Assembly (NCBI RefSeq): GCF_007992095.1
Contig: NZ_BJZP01000007.1
Coordinates: 124,001-188,000, forward strand
Direction: 5' to 3'
Source of the DNA: Paenirhizobium naphthalenivorans
GTDB lineage: Bacteria; Pseudomonadota; Alphaproteobacteria; Rhizobiales; Rhizobiaceae
DNA length: 64,000 nt
Shown: positions 63,783 through 64,000 of the stretch, piece after piece
Numbering within the stretch: position 1 is the stretch's first letter
How the letters are laid out: every line of letters starts with the position of its first letter
Translations under genes and position numbers: made by a program
The notes under the pieces: model-generated
What the model was told of the DNA's origin: nothing
What the model saw: only the letters and a program-made list of their open reading frames with translations
The model's database searches: none

Positions 63783-63838
63783 GCGACGGACCGTATTCCA
63801 GTACCTGAGATGAACGCCTTGACGGCGAGGATAGACCA

Positions 63839-64000
63839 ATGCGCGCACTGCAACTCGTTGAAGACCGCAAACTCGAAATCGTTGACCTTCCGGAGCCGGA
63901 TGCGCCCGGTCCGGGCGAGGTGACGCTTCGTGTCAAGGCTGTGGCCCTGAACCACATCGACGTCTGGGGCTGGCGCGGCATGGCTTTCGCCAAGCGCAAG
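63839..64000 (+). CDS. adhXL: Zinc-type alcohol dehydrogenase AdhXL (3' end missing)
   Basis: The first 54 codons of a medium-chain dehydrogenase/reductase (MRALQLVEDRKLEIV...). The stretch DAPGPGEVTLRVKAVALNHID is the GroES-like N-terminal domain. In rhizobia an adh-like gene follows fabF2XL in the very-long-chain lipid A cluster, and this fits. The gene runs past the end of the window. Confidence 0.88.
   Translation, partial: MRALQLVEDRKLEIVDLPEPDAPGPGEVTLRVKAVALNHIDVWGWRGMAFAKRK

Noticed and set aside
1..64000. tRNA, rRNA genes, CRISPR arrays and prophage genes
   Set aside because: No such structure was recognised by reading both strands; a dedicated scan would be needed to exclude a tRNA.

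Overview
The window is a GC-rich chromosomal segment from an alphaproteobacterium of the order Hyphomicrobiales, most probably a member of the Rhizobiaceae. The clues are the acpXL/fabZXL/fabFXL cluster that builds the very-long-chain acyl group of lipid A, a cysteine-type FnrN regulator divergent from hemN, a suf operon headed by an extra cysteine desulfurase behind an Irr-like box, a znuCB-zur set, and aerobic-type cobalamin genes (cobPWNO, cobHLIJM). Coding density is high and many genes overlap by 4 to 11 bases. There is no rRNA, recognisable tRNA or CRISPR array.

Layout. 1-1.9 kb: zinc uptake (znuC 3' part, znuB) and zur. 2-11.5 kb: a mostly minus-strand housekeeping block: gamma-carbonic-anhydrase-like protein, a D,D-carboxypeptidase with a SPOR domain, a transglutaminase-like peptidase, tyrS, then anmK on the plus strand, and three hydrolase-like proteins. 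11.6-18.8 kb: iron-sulfur cluster assembly (cysteine desulfurase, sufBCDS, a sufT-like gene, sufA) closed by a strong terminator. 18.9-21.1 kb: an Lrp-type regulator with a LysE exporter and small proteins. 21.5-26.3 kb: gcvTHP on the minus strand under a tandem glycine riboswitch. 26.5-32.5 kb: a copper-protein pair, a HemG-like flavodoxin, FluC, and an RluC-like / HAD / Atp12 run, then a lipoprotein.

32.7-57.4 kb is dominated by cobalamin synthesis. A decayed gene is followed by a long cobalamin riboswitch and cobP-cobW-cobN-cobO-EamA. An IS630 element sits between the EamA gene and a convergent TSUP transporter. A second, aberrant cobalamin-riboswitch-like leader precedes cbiX-cobH-cobL-cobI-cobJ-cobM. 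After three unrelated genes come cobK and cbiD on the minus strand and cobA-cobB-cobC-cobD on the plus strand. The set mixes aerobic hallmarks (CobN, CobW) with anaerobic ones (CbiX, a CbiG domain fused to CobJ, CbiD). CobG, CobF, CobS, CobT, CobQ, CobU and CobV are not in the window.

57.5-64 kb: an L,D-transpeptidase, fnrN divergent from hemN with an FNR-type box between them, then acpXL, fabZXL, fabF1XL, fabF2XL and the 5' end of adhXL.

Points worth checking first: the IS630 insertion at a CTAG that ends two convergent genes and leaves both intact; a palindromic element inserted in frame in cobN; the hybrid cobalamin pathway and the odd leader before cbiX; the ketosynthase FabF1XL without its catalytic cysteine; hydrolase-like proteins with altered nucleophile motifs; and several palindromes that look like operators.
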